A stretch of 64,000 nt of DNA from Medicago truncatula (taxonomy: Eukaryota; Streptophyta; Magnoliopsida; Fabales; Fabaceae), in assembly GCF_003473485.1 (NCBI RefSeq), contig NC_053045.1, positions 40,962,494 through 41,026,493 on the forward strand, written 5' to 3'. A program made the translations under genes and the position numbers. The notes beneath the pieces were generated by a model, which saw nothing but the letters and a program-made list of their open reading frames with translations, had not been told where the DNA came from and made no database searches. Of the stretch, positions 49,441 to 61,590 are shown in pieces. Position 1 is the stretch's first letter; each line of letters starts with the position of its first letter.

Positions 49441-49828
49441 ACTCACATTTCAGCAGAGTTACACAACAGTTTTTTCCCACTGCAAACTTGCGATTTCAAC
49501 CACACCGCGCACCTCTAGTAATCCTATCTGTATTGCAGTACAGAACCATGGCTGTTGTTTATAGGTTTTTATGATACAATGAGGCGAACGCCACGCGATC
49601 TTGACTACTTTGAAAGTACCCAGACCCTAGTTTTTCTAAAAATATTAATATCTTAACACAGAGATAGTAACCGTGCCAAAAAAATTGGAAATAATCATTG
49701 CACATTAATGCATTTTCAACGTGAATTATATCCATTTAATAGAAAATTAATGTGAGGGTCACAAGTTTTATTGCTGCAAACTAGAAAAAAGAAGTAAAAA
49801 TTGAAATATTAGTGGTTTAAGGTTTCCT

Positions 49829-49906
49829 CGGCAGTTAATTGCCGAAGTTTTTCTTCGGCAGTTAACTGCAGCCGGTTTTCTATTTCCTCGACACTTAATT
49901 ACCGAG
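49829..49906. repeat. Three spaced CGGCAGTTAA-type palindromes
   Basis: CGGCAGTTAATTGCCGAAG (49830), CGGCAGTTAACTGCAGCCGG (49856) and CGACACTTAATTACCGAG (49890). Same arrangement as at 18401-18501, with a different base in the arm. Confidence 0.5.
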
Positions 49907-50853
49907 TGGTATTTGAATAATTTACTTGTGTTTCTCAGCCAAACAACATGTATATACAACAATTTTCTAGATCTTTTAGTATCCTATTATAAATTTGTTA
50001 ACCTCTACAAATTTGTTAACCTTTACAGTAATTTAAGCTTACTAGTCTCGTTAATTTTTTGCATGTTTAAATGTATTATTATAAACTAGATTGAAATATG
50101 ATATAATATATAACGAAATTCTTTAAAAATTCATGTTAAATATCAAGAGAGAGAGATTAATCCCATTGATATAATAATTCGCCAGTCAATTTAACCTTAG
50201 ATCACTTTACTTTTTAAAAATATTCATATGCAATAAACTTTTAAACAGACTAACAAATCATATCAAACTTTTAGAAGACGATATTCAAATCTAAAAAGTA
50301 AGCTTTTGACAAATTACAAACTAGATTAAACCTTACATTTTTTGACAAGTGAGGATTAGGCTTTTGTAAAGCCTAACTTAGCCTAAGTGCCTAACCTCAC
50401 CCCTAGTTCATAAGATTCCAACTTAATTATTCTTGATCCATAATTGGAGCTAACTTCGGCGTATTACATTGAGTTGCCGGCTACAACGTGGATCAAGACA
50501 CACACCCAAACAAATACTGTTGGAGTTTGTGATTTGATTATTAGTATTTTTTACATAAAATATTAGTACTACCTTTGTATTGGTACGTCTTTATTTTTTT
50601 TATTAAACTGGACTTCTTTGTTAATATATTGCATCATATGGATGAAACAAGAGATATGAAAAAGAGTGAATAATTTCTTAATATACGGACGGTTGTTTCC
50701 ATACAAAGCAAGTGACTTTTGCCTCCCTATTGGTTGCTATTAGTTAAGCTCATTTTCACGTTCTAACATACTGTTCCTTTTGTGTCAAAAAAAAACATAC
50801 TGTTCCTTTCCTCTCTCATTTTCTCAGATTTCTCTCTCTTTTTTATAGATATC
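49907..50853. other. Intergenic and promoter side of SDR gene 1
   Basis: AT-rich. ACATACTGTTCCTTT is repeated at about 50767 and 50801. TTTTTTATAG at 50840-50849 is too close to the ATG to be the main TATA box. Confidence 0.35.
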
Positions 50854-52629
50854 ATGGCAAGTTCGAGCCCTGCCGAAGTCAACAGAAGGTATGCTTTTTG
50901 TGTAAGATTCTAAGTGTCACATTTGAAATATTTGTTTGTTTCATATTATTTGCTATTTTAGAATACCAATAAAATGTTAGTTACTTTTTTCTTATATATT
51001 GTATTTCAACTCAAATAACTACTCCACTAAATATCAATAAGGATGATACTTTAGCTAATGAAGTTCATTTATTTTTTTGTCAAGTAATTCGGTTATTATA
51101 AATGTATCATTTAAGGTGAATAGGTGGATATTTGGAAGTTTGAACTCCGAGCGTTACATATCACAATGTTTTTAGTTTTCACCGGTCGATCGATATTCAT
51201 GGGGACACTAATGAAAATCATTTTATCATAGAAATTAATGCCCTTAATCATTTTATCAATAAATAAGCATAACTTTAATGACACTTAATATGAGACAGAG
51301 AGGGAGGAATAACCATTTGGTATATATTGTTGTCTAGAGTCATAGGAATGAAATTGTGTTTAGAAGTATGGATTTTGACATTATTCATTCGTTGGATATA
51401 TTGAAAATTTGATACTGGAAATGGTTATACTTATTGCTAAATCAGATGCCATGATTTTTAAAAAATTTATACCATATGTACAATAGGTTTTTCTTCACTC
51501 TAAAAATAGGATAACGAAAATCATTAAAATTCAAAAGTTGAATTACGGACTAAAATTTGATACAAAAGTAAAATTAGTCTGAGTTTGACGTCTAACAGAT
51601 TTAATATTTTTCCGCCACTAGTTCAATTTTTTCTAGTAATATTTGTTTTATTGTTTAGTGTTTCCTGATTCTTTTTTTCTTTTTGAAGGGTTCCAATGTT
51701 TATTGATTCTTGTATTGTTATAAAAAATCAAATAATAATAATAAGATTTTGCATTTAGATTAATCTAAAATAGACATCAACACTCAATAACATGAATTGT
51801 GTATGAATCTAGGTCTAACAACTCTTTTCTTCTATGCAGACTAGAAGGAAAAGTGGCGTTGATAACCGGTGGAGCTAGTGGAATTGGCAAACGCACTGCA
51901 GAAATTTTTGTCCAACAAGGAGCCAAAGTAGTGATCGCCGACATCCAAGATGAACTTGGACATTCGGTTGCTCAAACCATAGGATCATCAACATGTACAT
52001 ATGTACATTGTGATGTCACTGATGAGAGCCAAATAAAAAATGCCGTGGACACAACCGTACAAACATATGGAAAACTCAACATTATGTTCAACAATGCTGG
52101 CATTGGTGGACCTAACAACTCTCGGATCATTGACAACGATAAAGCAGATTTTGAACGTGTATTAAGCGTCAACGTGACAGGTGTTTTCCTCGGCATCAAG
52201 CACGCAGCACAAGCCATGATCCCAGCTCGCACCGGTAGCATTATAAGTACTTCTAGCATAAGCTCTTATGTTGGTGGTGCTGCCTCACATGCTTATTGTA
52301 GTGCAAAGCATGCTGTGGTTGGTTTAACTAAAAATGCAGCAGTTGAACTTGGACAATTTGGGATTAGAGTTAATTGTGTGTCTCCTTATGCTCTTGCAAC
52401 TCCTTTGGCAACACAATTTGTTGGATGTAATGATGGTGAGCTTGAAACTACCATGAACATGTTGGCTAACCTTAAGGGTGTAACTTTGAAAACTGAAGAT
52501 GTGGCAAATGCAGTACTTTATTTTGCTAGTGACGATTCGAGGTATGTGAGTGGCCATAATTTGCTCATAGATGGAGGATTCAGCATTGTTAATCCATCCT
52601 TTCACATGTTTCAGTATTCAGATTCTTGA
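50854..52629 (+). CDS. Short-chain dehydrogenase/reductase (SDR110C type), gene 1
   Basis: Two exons, 50854-50888 and 51840-52629 (825 nt, 274 aa). The 951-bp intron splits an Arg codon, as in gene 3. Classical SDR features: TGGASGIG cofactor motif (21-28), Asp in VVIADIQDELG that favours NAD(H), the NNAG motif, Ser151, and YCSAK with Tyr164 and Lys168. The C-terminus is ASDDSRYVSGHNLLIDGGFS. The closest known groups are secoisolariciresinol dehydrogenase, xanthoxin dehydrogenase and momilactone synthase-like enzymes of secondary metabolism. Substrate unknown. First of a three-gene tandem cluster. Confidence 0.9.
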
Positions 52630-52892
52630 TCTTGTTTACTACCATGAAACAATAATAATTATGAAGTTAGAATAAGGGATCATCTTGGCTTTGGTTGTAA
52701 TATTGTACTGTTTCTACAAATGTATGTTTAGGATTCTTCTGTAACTTATGCTTGGGCTTGTACTTATGAGTCTTTGAGACCATCGAATTACTTTTCTATT
52801 CAAGGTGTTGGAACTTGTGTTGGGGTCTGCTGCAATAACTTGATCATTAAGAAGATGCTGAAGATGAATATGATGAAGTGTGCACATAAATT
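52630..52892 (+). other. 3' flank of SDR gene 1
   Basis: Shared with the pseudogene copy to about 52802, where the duplication ends. Confidence 0.5.
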
Positions 52893-53302
52893 AGAGTAAA
52901 TTACACTCTCCTCCCCTCAAAGATGCTTGAATTACACTTCCCTCTCCTCTTATGTTAAAATATACACTCTCCTTCCTTGAAAAGTTAAATTTATACTCCC
53001 CTCCCCTATAAGAAGCTTGAATTACAACCCCCTCACTGAATAATTATATTTTGATTACACTTTAATCTATTTTAACATAGATAATATTTTTATAATATAT
53101 ATTAATATTGAATCACCATTTAAAAAATATAAATTTGTTTCTTTATAATCTAAATGTCAATGACATTAAATTTAAATATTTTGTTATTAATTTTATAATT
53201 TAGAGTATAAAATTCACTTTTAAATAACCATATTTAATCGACTTTAGTAATTTTTCCCATATTTTAATTTTATTTTGGGTTGTTTCATATTTTATAATAG
53301 GG
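52893..53302 (+). mobile_element. Long-TIR element family, copy C (3' half missing)
   Basis: Begins AGAGTAAATTACACTCTCC and follows copies B and D closely until TTTTATAATAGG at 53302, then breaks into unrelated G-rich sequence. No right TIR. Confidence 0.8.
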
Positions 53303-53913
53303 AAGGAGAAGGAGAAGGAGTGGAGGGAGAATGAGTGGAGACGAAGATTTTATGGATGCCGAGGTCGTGAAGGGAGATGTGAACGTTGGAGATGGCGGGG
53401 AGGAGGTTGTTGATGGATTCAGGGTAAACGTCGACACAGATGGTGGTGATTTTGGCGCGTGGAAGAGAAGGAAAGAGAGGAAAGAAGAACGGGTGAGAAG
53501 AAGAGAGGGAAGAAACAAGTCAAGGGCACTAAGGGCATTTTTGTCCATTCAAGTAAAAAATATAAGTCAGCAACCACTTACCCCAATTAACATCGGACAC
53601 GTCAGCTAATCACTGCCACCTCAGTAAGATTATTATCTGATGGACTAAATTTTAAAGTGACAAAATATCAGCATTAACCAATTCAGGGATCATTTTTTAA
53701 ATGATTCCTATTTGCAAGGACTAAACACTACAAGTAAATAATGGTTAAAATAGTAGTTATGAGCTGATGGACTTTCTATATTGGGTTATTATTTACTGCT
53801 TTAAAAGAACTTCTTTCTACTAGTTACTTTTACAATTACATTATATAAATTTGAGTTCACATGATATAGGAACCCATTGGTGGATGCGTGTTCTATCCAT
53901 TTTTAACCATATC

Positions 53914-54080
53914 AATTTGTTTCTTTTTTATAAAGGAATGTGGATTGATCTCACTATTCTACATATCAGAAATGATTGTTTGGTTAAGCTTGCTATTAAT
54001 TTGTTTCTTTTTTATAAATGAATGTGAATTGATTTAACTCTTCTGCATATCAGAAATGATTGTTATATTAAGCCTTGCTA
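53914..54080. repeat. 84-bp tandem duplication
   Basis: AATTTGTTTCTTTTTTATAA ... CATATCAGAAATGATTGTT repeated once with an offset of 84 bp. Confidence 0.8.
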
Positions 54081-54420
54081 TGTTTTGTTGTAAACAGTTA
54101 AATGTTTTTTTCTTTCTCCAAATTAGAAGAATGGATGAAACTCATCTCTTGTTTGATAATTTTTTTTTTAGATCTGAAAAAGAAAAAAATCAGACGCACT
54201 ACTCGAGACATTTGCAATATGATAGGTTTTCTTGGTTTTGATTTCGATTTCATGTATGTTATGTTTACATTCTTTTTAAAAATAATAATTAATAACCTAT
54301 GTATTTTTTCCTTCATTTCAGCTATCTGATGAGTTATTCGTGCAACATGCTGATTACCAGGAGAGATATCAACATTGGCGCGGAGCATAGTATTGCCTGA
54401 CCCAACCCAGCCATGGAAGT

Positions 54421-54620
54421 TGGTGTATCTTTGTTGGTGTGATTGTGTGTTGAATTACATGCTTAGACTGAATTTCGTTTATATTGCTTTGCTTATGTTG
54501 AAATATTAGATTGGTTGATATATATTGCTTGTGTTGGTGTAGCTTTGCTGTTGTGTTGAATTTCATGCTTATACAGAATTTCGCTCATATTACTTTGCTT
54601 ATGTTGCAATATTAGACTGA
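54421..54620. repeat. ~115-bp tandem duplication
   Basis: Two copies of a unit with GTGTTGAATT, CATGCTTA and CTTTGCTTATGTTG followed by AATATTAGA. Confidence 0.75.
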
Positions 54621-54875
54621 TTTGCTTATATTGGTCGATAGATATTGATGTTTATATTGAAAATATTTCAAAAGTTAGGACAGGTCCAATCAAATTTTAC
54701 ATTTTAGACAAAAAAAAAATGAATGTTTTGTTCCTTAGAATATGATCGAGGAGATACACATACTGTGGTTTTTTTTTTTTTTAAATGTTAAATAAAGTTT
54801 GCATTGAATAAACATCAAATACAAGTTTTCATAAAAAATATCATTGCTTGATCAAAATAACATCTTAAAATTTTA

Positions 54876-55517
54876 AGTAAATTACTCTCCCATCTCCTCA
54901 AAGATGCTTGAATTACACTTTCCTTCCCTCTTATGTTAAAATATACACACTCCTCCGTTGAAAAGTAAAATTTATACTCCCCTCCCCTATAAGATGCTTG
55001 AATTACAACCCCCTCCCTAAATAATTAAATATTGATTACACTTTAATCTATTTTAACATAGATAAATATTTTTATAATATATATTAATATTGACTCACCA
55101 TTTAAAAAATAAAAATTTGTTTCTTTATTAATTTGGGTTGTTTCATATTTTATAATAGGGTTTAAAACTATATGTTAATGAGATTGTGAATAAAAAAAAA
55201 AAAGAGAAAGATATGTATTTAAAATTTGATTATATTAAAATAAAATGAACCCGCACTACTATTTTTCTTTGAGGTGCGTTAGATTATTTTTTTGCTAGAT
55301 TATTAGAAATTTTAAAAAAAAAATTATTGAGGGACTAAAGAGTGGATTTTAACTTAAGAGGGGAGGGGAATGTAATTCAAGCTTCTCTCAAGGGAGGGGA
55401 GGGAAATGTTTTCTAATATGTTTTGAATAAGAGGGGAGGAAAGTGTATATTTTAACATAAGAGAGGAGGGGAGTGTAATTCAAGCATCTTTGAGGGAATG
55501 AGAGTGTAATTTACTCT
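54876..55517 (+). mobile_element. Long-TIR element family, copy D
   Basis: 642 bp, same orientation as B and C, from AGTAAATTACTCTCCC to GTAATTTACTCT. Shorter than A and B because of an internal deletion near 55130. Target duplication not clear. Confidence 0.8.
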
Positions 55518-58494
55518 AAAAATTATTATATACGTGACATATAAATTTAATATAATATTTTTATAAAGCTAATATAATATTGTAAATAGGTTAATAATGT
55601 AAAATATGACTTAATTATAAAGATAAAGTATACTCAATAACCAAAATAAAATGTTTTGCTCAACTTAACATCAAAATACAAAATAAACTTGTCAAATTAT
55701 AAGTTTCATAAGTTTCTAAACAATCCCTTAATGTTGTTGATGTTCTACGTCGAATTTTAACATCATAACTGATGTAATTTACTAATAAAATAATATAGCA
55801 TTTCAAAATTTTGCACGCGGTTAATTTAAATAGTTATTTGATAGATAATAGATACATAATAGATAAATATAATGGAGGTTAAAATTTACAATCAATTTGT
55901 ATTTCTAACATATATAATATTCATTCACTCTCATATGAGATGCTTTCATTCACTCTCACATGAGATGCTTGACTCAAAGAGTCATATTTAATTGATGAAA
56001 AATGAAAGGATATCCATGCAAGATGCATTAGTTCATGGAAGTAGTTGATTGTGTTGTTTGTGATTGAAATACATGACTTCAATTAAAAGTCATGCTTACT
56101 TAATGATAATGATAGAAAATTAATTGCGTATGATATATCTAATACATTCAAGATTAATTTTTTTAATTAAAATATATGATAGATTATTATATTTTTTATA
56201 GTTTTTAATTAATAAATCATGCTTTCAACGAAGTCTGATATGTTGCTAAATTTCTCGTCATTGTTATTTGATTCAAACAAGTTGAGAATCATTTTACAAT
56301 ACTAACTTTTGTAATTGCTATATTTCTTAACGTGATTTAAGTTACTTACTTTTTAGATCATTCAATAAAAAAAAAAGGTTGTTTATTAGGATTGATGTTT
56401 GGTCAATTTAGAGAAAAATAATTTGTATTAATCATCCGTTTAAAAAAATTGTATTAATCATAGTTTTAAAAATTGGACCATTGTCGATTCGGTAAGGTGA
56501 CTGAGTCACTGGTTCACCGAGCCATTGGTTGAATCGCTTGACTGAACCAGATTAAACTGAATAACTCGTATATAAAACTCGGTCTCTATAAAAATGCGTG
56601 CGTGTATTAAACTGAGTTGGATCATATTGAACTAAATCGCTCATCTCAAAAAATAAAAATAAAAAACTCATAAAACCTTGTCAAAACTCATCAAAATTAA
56701 CAATAATATGTGCATTGTATACCAATTTGGAGTTGGCTTAGTGGTTGACTTGGGATCTTGGAGTTTGCTCCTCTTGAAGTCTCAGGTTCGATTCCCTCTG
56801 GTGTCAATTTCGGTGGGCTAAGTCCATACAAAGCTTGCTCTGACTTTAAATGGATACCGAGTTTTCAAAAAAAAAAAATATGAGCATCGTATACCTACAC
56901 AAAATCATACCATATTTAATTAAATATTAATATTTATTTCAATTTTGATGCATTTATTTAGAAAGATACAATTATATTTAAAGAATGTATTTTAACTATA
57001 TATATATATATAATAATAATAATAATAAATTAGAAACATTAAAATTATAGTATAATTTATAATAAGAGTTAAGTCAACAAATTGACTCATGTGAGCAATG
57101 ACCTAGTGGTTGTGTTGTCATGGTGGAATTTTTTTTTATCAAAAAATAAAGTAAAGTAAATGACAACTTTTTTTTCCTAAAAAAAACCTTTTTTTATAAA
57201 AAAAAATTGAACAAGCATATACATTTACATATAGTCAAAAAAGAATTGAAGCATGCTTAAAAATAAAAAGCGTTAGTGTACCAAAAAAAAATGGCATACG
57301 TGAATAATGGAATACACCGTGATAGATTATTATATTTTTATAGTTTTTTATAGATTATATTTTTATACGTGAATTGAAGCATGCTCTCAAATTGTATGTT
57401 TTATGTATAATTGATGAAAAGTAAAATTGTTCACGAAACAACTTGTGGGGTATTGGTTAAAGGTGATGCCTATGCCTTGGTGTTGGTTGCATGTTCAAGT
57501 TCCTCTCAAATTTTTAGATTTTTTTGAAAAATAGTTAGAAGCACGGTGAAAGGGTGGCATTGACTCTCGGTCGGTTAGCACAAACCGTCGGGTCACTGAT
57601 TTTTATTGGGTTCGGTCGGTTTTCACCGATTTAACTACATAACCGATCCATTAAGCAGTTTGAACCGGTTACTCCATCAGTTTTTATTTGGATTGGTTTG
57701 ACCGACCGAGTTCGGTTTTTAAAACTATATTGATTTAGTCGCAGAGTATTACAAGAAATTTCAAGACCATATTGCTCTAGTGCATAGTTTGTGGACTATC
57801 TCTTCCTACTCTTAATAGTACTGCATGAATAATAAGTGAAATGTATTTTTTTGCATAATGTGTACATGCTTATGGTACATGGTGTGTAGAATAACTATAT
57901 TATTGTTAATGTTTGGGGCATGGTTTCTGGACTAACTCTTCTTGCTCTTAATTGTAGTGCATAAACACTATCACAAACATATCATTACAGCACAAACATG
58001 TGGAATATTAATGGACAAAAATAAAGAGCATGAAGGTAAGTAAGAAATTTGAAAATAAAATGATATGTGTTTGCATACATTCATGTAGAAGTGAGTTGAA
58101 TTATAAACTTATGTGTGAAAATCAATTCTAGAATCAAAAGTTACAAATCTTAGAGTGTGTTTAGATGGAGGAATGTTTTGAGGGAATGTATTGTTTTAAG
58201 GAAATTCAAATACTTTGGGGTGAATTCCATTGTTTGGATAATAATTTAAAGCATTTTCAAAATGATGGAAATTTATGAAGTATTTTGTTCAAGTTAAATT
58301 TCGAGAATTTCAAATGACACCTAAAAGCTAAGAATTTCAAATTTCTTCATTGTTGTTATTTTTCATATTTTGCATTTTGGTCCTTAAATTTTCCAAAAAT
58401 TTCAAATTGACCCCAAAAAATTTCCAAATAATTGCAAATTGGTCCCTCATTTTTTCGAAAATTATAATTTGACCCCTAATTTCAATTTTAAGGG
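55518..58494. other. Intergenic, no gene seen apart from repeats
   Basis: Contains the SINE below, a (TA)n/(TAA)n stretch near 56998-57028, and GAGTGTGTTTAGATGGAGGA near 58151, which looks like a TIR end without partner. A second tRNA-like trace lies near 57435-57520. Confidence 0.4.
56725..56878 (+). mobile_element. SINE with good pol III boxes
   Basis: Box A TGGCTTAGTGG (56734-56744), box B GGTTCGATTCC (56785-56795), a body with GGTGGGCTAAGTCCATACAA, and a 12-A tail (56867-56878). Similar in plan to the Au family of plant SINEs. Confidence 0.75.
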
Positions 58495-58906
58495 TACTTT
58501 AGCTAATGAAGTTTTTTTTTTTGCCAAGTAATATGTTGATTAGAAATTTATTCCATAAGTGATAAATAAGGGAAGATTTTAAGATTCGAACTTCGATCCT
58601 TGCATATCACAATGTTAATCCGAACCATTATGTTCATCATAGGGATGCCAATGAAGTTCATTTTATCATAGACATTAATGCACTCAATCATTTTATCAAG
58701 AGATATGCATAACTTTAACAACACTTGATATGAGACAGAGGAAATAGAAAACACCGTGGTTTAGTTTCAACCGAATAAAACTTCAAACTTAGTATAATTT
58801 GGTATATTTGTATTTAGAAATATGGATTTTGATATTATTCATTCGTTGGATATATTGGAAATTTGATACAGGAAATGGTTATGCTTATTGCAAAATCAGA
58901 TGTAAT

Positions 58907-59001
58907 GTCGTCGTGAGTTTAGCTCAGTTGGTAAGGACAATGCATAAATATGCAAGGTCTAGGGTTCAAACCCCGGCCACCAAAAAAAAAAAAAAAAAAA
59001 A
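58907..59001 (+). mobile_element. SINE inserted in the duplicated SDR intron
   Basis: Box A TAGCTCAGTTGG (58920-58931), box B GGTTCAAACCC (58963-58973), poly(A) 58982-59001. Flanked by CAGATGTAAT (58897-58906) and CAGATGCAAT (59002-59011). The paralogous site 51443-51452 (CAGATGCCAT) in SDR gene 1 is empty. Confidence 0.85.
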
Positions 59002-59380
59002 CAGATGCAATAATTTTATTTTTTAAAATTTTGATACCATATGCTCTAAAAATAGCATAACTAAAATCATTAAAATTTTAAAGTTGAATTACACGCTAAA
59101 ATTTGATAAAAAAAAAAAAAAAAAGATAAAAAAAGTGAAATTAGTCTGAGTTTGACGTCTCTAACCAATTTTATATTTTTCCGACTAATTCAATTATTTC
59201 TCGTAATATTTGTTTAGTTATTCATGATTTTTTTTAAGGGTTTCATGATTCTTGTATCGTTATAAAAAAAATTAAATAATAATAAGATTCTTCATTTAGA
59301 TTAATCTAAAATAGACATCAACACTCAATAACATGAATTGTGTAGGAATTTAGGCCTTACGACTCTTTTCTTCTATGCAG

Positions 59381-60170
59381 ACTTGAAGGAAAAGTGGTGT
59401 TGATAACCGGTGGAGCTAGTTGAATTGGCAAGCGTACTGCATAAATTTTTGCCCAACAACAAGCCAAAGTAGTGATCACCGACATCTAAGATGAACTTGG
59501 ACATTCGGTTGCTCAAACCATCGGATCATCAACATGTACATATGTACATTGTGATGTCACTGATGAGAGCCAAATAAAAAATGTCGTGGACCCAACCGTA
59601 CAAACATATGGAAAACTCGACATTATGTTCAACAATGCTGGCATTGGTGGACCTAACAACTCTCGAATCATTGACAACGATAAAGCAGATTTTGAACGTG
59701 TATTAAGCGTCAACGTGACAAGTGTTTTTCTCGGCATCAAGCACGCAGCACAAGCCATGATCCCAGCTCGCACCGGTAGCATTATAAGTACTTCTAGCAT
59801 AAGCTCTTATGTTGGTGGTGCTGCCTCACATGCTTATTATAGTGCAAAGCATGCTGTGGTTGGTTTAACTAAAAATGCAGTAGTTGAACTTGGACAATTT
59901 GGGATTAGAGTTAATTGTGTGTCTCCTTATGCTCTTGCAACTCCTTTAGCAACACAATTTGTTGGATGTAATGATGGTGAGCTTGAAACTACCATGAACA
60001 TGTTGGCTAACCTTAAGGGTGTGACTTTGAAAACTGATGATGTGGCAAATGCCGCACTTTATTTTGCTAGTGACGATTCGAGGTATGTGAGTGGCCATAA
60101 TTTGCTCATAGATGGAGGATTCAGCATTGTTAATCCATCCTTTCACATGTTTCAGTATTCAGATTCTTGA
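59381..60170 (+). pseudogene. SDR pseudogene (middle gene of the cluster)
   Basis: Exon 2 of an SDR nearly identical to gene 1 from Leu13 on, without exon 1. Three nonsense codons occur before residue 50: TGA 59421-59423 inside the TGGAS-GIG cofactor motif (Gly lost), TAA 59442-59444 and TAA 59487-59489. No frameshift, and the last 194 codons stay open (59586-60170) with YYSAK and the DGGFS end. A product from Met 59586 would lack the NAD-binding motif. Loss of exon 1 and promoter explains the decay. Confidence 0.9.
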
Positions 60171-60498
60171 TCTTGTTTACTACCACGAAGCAATAATAGT
60201 TATGAAGAAGTTAGAATAAGGGATCATCTTGGCTTTGATTGCAATATTGTACTGTTGCTACAAATGTTTAGGATTCTTGTGTAACTTATGTCTGGGCTTG
60301 TACCTACAAGTCTTTGAGACTATCGAATTACTTTTCTATTTAGGGTCAATCCCAGCTGCAAGTGACTTCTTTTATATAAATCATTTAGACCTCTATTTAG
60401 GTATGGCAAATGTGCGGGCTAGGGGCAGATTTTGCCTCCCTCACTCCCACCCCCGATTTCTCAAAAAAAAGTAAAAGAAGCGAAATTAAGCTGAGAAC

Positions 60499-60597
60499 AA
60501 CAAGCAAACGAATTCCCCTGATCTAAATGTAGGTCCGTCGAAAACAGTTGAATAACAAGCAGACGAATTCCCCTAATCTAAATGTAGGTCCGTCGAG
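60499..60597. repeat. 43-bp direct repeat, offset 55
   Basis: ACAAGCAAACGAATTCCCCT ... TAGGTCCGTCGA occurs twice, with two or three differences. Confidence 0.8.
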
Positions 60598-60599
60598 TA

Positions 60600-61090
60600 G
60601 ACAATAATTGAATGCGAGACAACCGAGTCTTTCTCAAATCAACAGAGGTAAGTAAAAGGAAGATCACCTTCAGAACCCCAAGAATGGCAGTGAGATATTG
60701 AGCTTCCTTCGGGAAGTCATAAACCAAAGATGAATTTCCATTTGTGAGGACTAATGTGCTTGACCAGAGGTATCTTCATAAAGATTGAGCAAAGACATAA
60801 TAGCTTCCAAATTTCTTATACTTCCTTGACAGAAAATCATAACAAAGGGTCATCCTGCCTAACACCTCTCTAACAATTTAAAACACCAACATTTTTACCA
60901 TTCATTACGAAAGAAAGTTTACCAGAATGAATAATAGTGAAAATCCAAGAACAAAAATGACTAAATCAAAGCTCAATAAGAAAACTCCAATCTAGGGTGT
61001 AAAAATATTTGGATATATCAATCTCGATAGCAACATACCCTCCAAAGTTCTTTTGATCCAACATGTTTATAACCTCAGAAAGCAAGTATG
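60600..61090 (-). mobile_element. LINE reverse transcriptase relic
   Basis: Minus strand: NMLDQKNFGGYVAIEIDISK, YFYTLDWSFLIEL, then HSGKLSFVMNGK, RGVRQDDPL (family GVRQGDPLSP), then FPKEAQYLTAILG. This is the RVT_1 core of a plant LINE ORF2 with the YADD part deleted and several shifts. Confidence 0.75.
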
Positions 61091-61512
61091 TGATAAATAG
61101 TGGTGTTGAATGATTCGGGTTCTCTCCGATTATTTAAATAAAGGTAAGCTCAATTTGAAAAGAGAAAGACAAAAATAATTTAGTGTATTAAATATTTTTT
61201 AATTTTTAATGTCTTCAAAATTTGCTTAAATATATTTGTATTTTATCTTTTCAAATAAACCATCTAATCATTTTGAGAAATTAACAGGATACAGACATGT
61301 TAGCTGAATTTGGGAACACTTGAAATTAGAAGACGATGAAGAATGACGGTTTGCCTAAGTTTCTCCTGAAAATAATTTCGGTTAGTAGCACTAATTCTGT
61401 TGTACAGTTGACTAATTGGTATCTGTCATTTATCAGTTGTTAATTGTTATAATGAATATCAACCACTTAAAATTTTGTCAGTTTGGGGATATTTGCTCAT
61501 TAAATTATCTAC

Positions 61513-61520
61513 TTATAAAT
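61513..61520 (+). promoter_or_regulatory. Probable TATA box of SDR gene 3
   Basis: TTATAAAT about 75 bp before the ATG at 61591. Confidence 0.4.
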
Positions 61521-61590
61521 TGAAGTTCCTCTGTAGTATATTATAGAGTAGTAAATTGAATTCTCTATAGTTGAGAGCAAATCCTCTTCC

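Larger units (their letters stand above)
53303..54875. other. G-rich island and tandem repeats, no recognised gene
   Basis: 53303-53530 is purine-rich and unusually GC-rich for this window (ORFs on both strands, 53331-53609 and 53548-53285, neither recognised). 53530-53760 resembles the GGTTTAGTCC-type transposon sequence on the minus strand. Two tandem duplications follow (next entries). Confidence 0.4.
58495..60341 (+). repeat. Segmental duplicate of 51045-52802
   Basis: The block starts at TACTTTAGCTAATGAAGTT in the middle of SDR intron 1 and ends after ATCGAATTACTTTTCTATT. It contains the rest of intron 1, exon 2 and the 3' flank. Exon 1 and the promoter were not copied. Confidence 0.85.

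Noticed and set aside
50840-50849. TTTTTTATAG as TATA box of SDR gene 1
   Set aside because: Only a few bases before the ATG, which leaves no room for a leader.
53285-53548. Pro/Ser-rich minus-strand ORF
   Set aside because: Low-complexity translation of a purine-rich strand; no domain and no gene structure.
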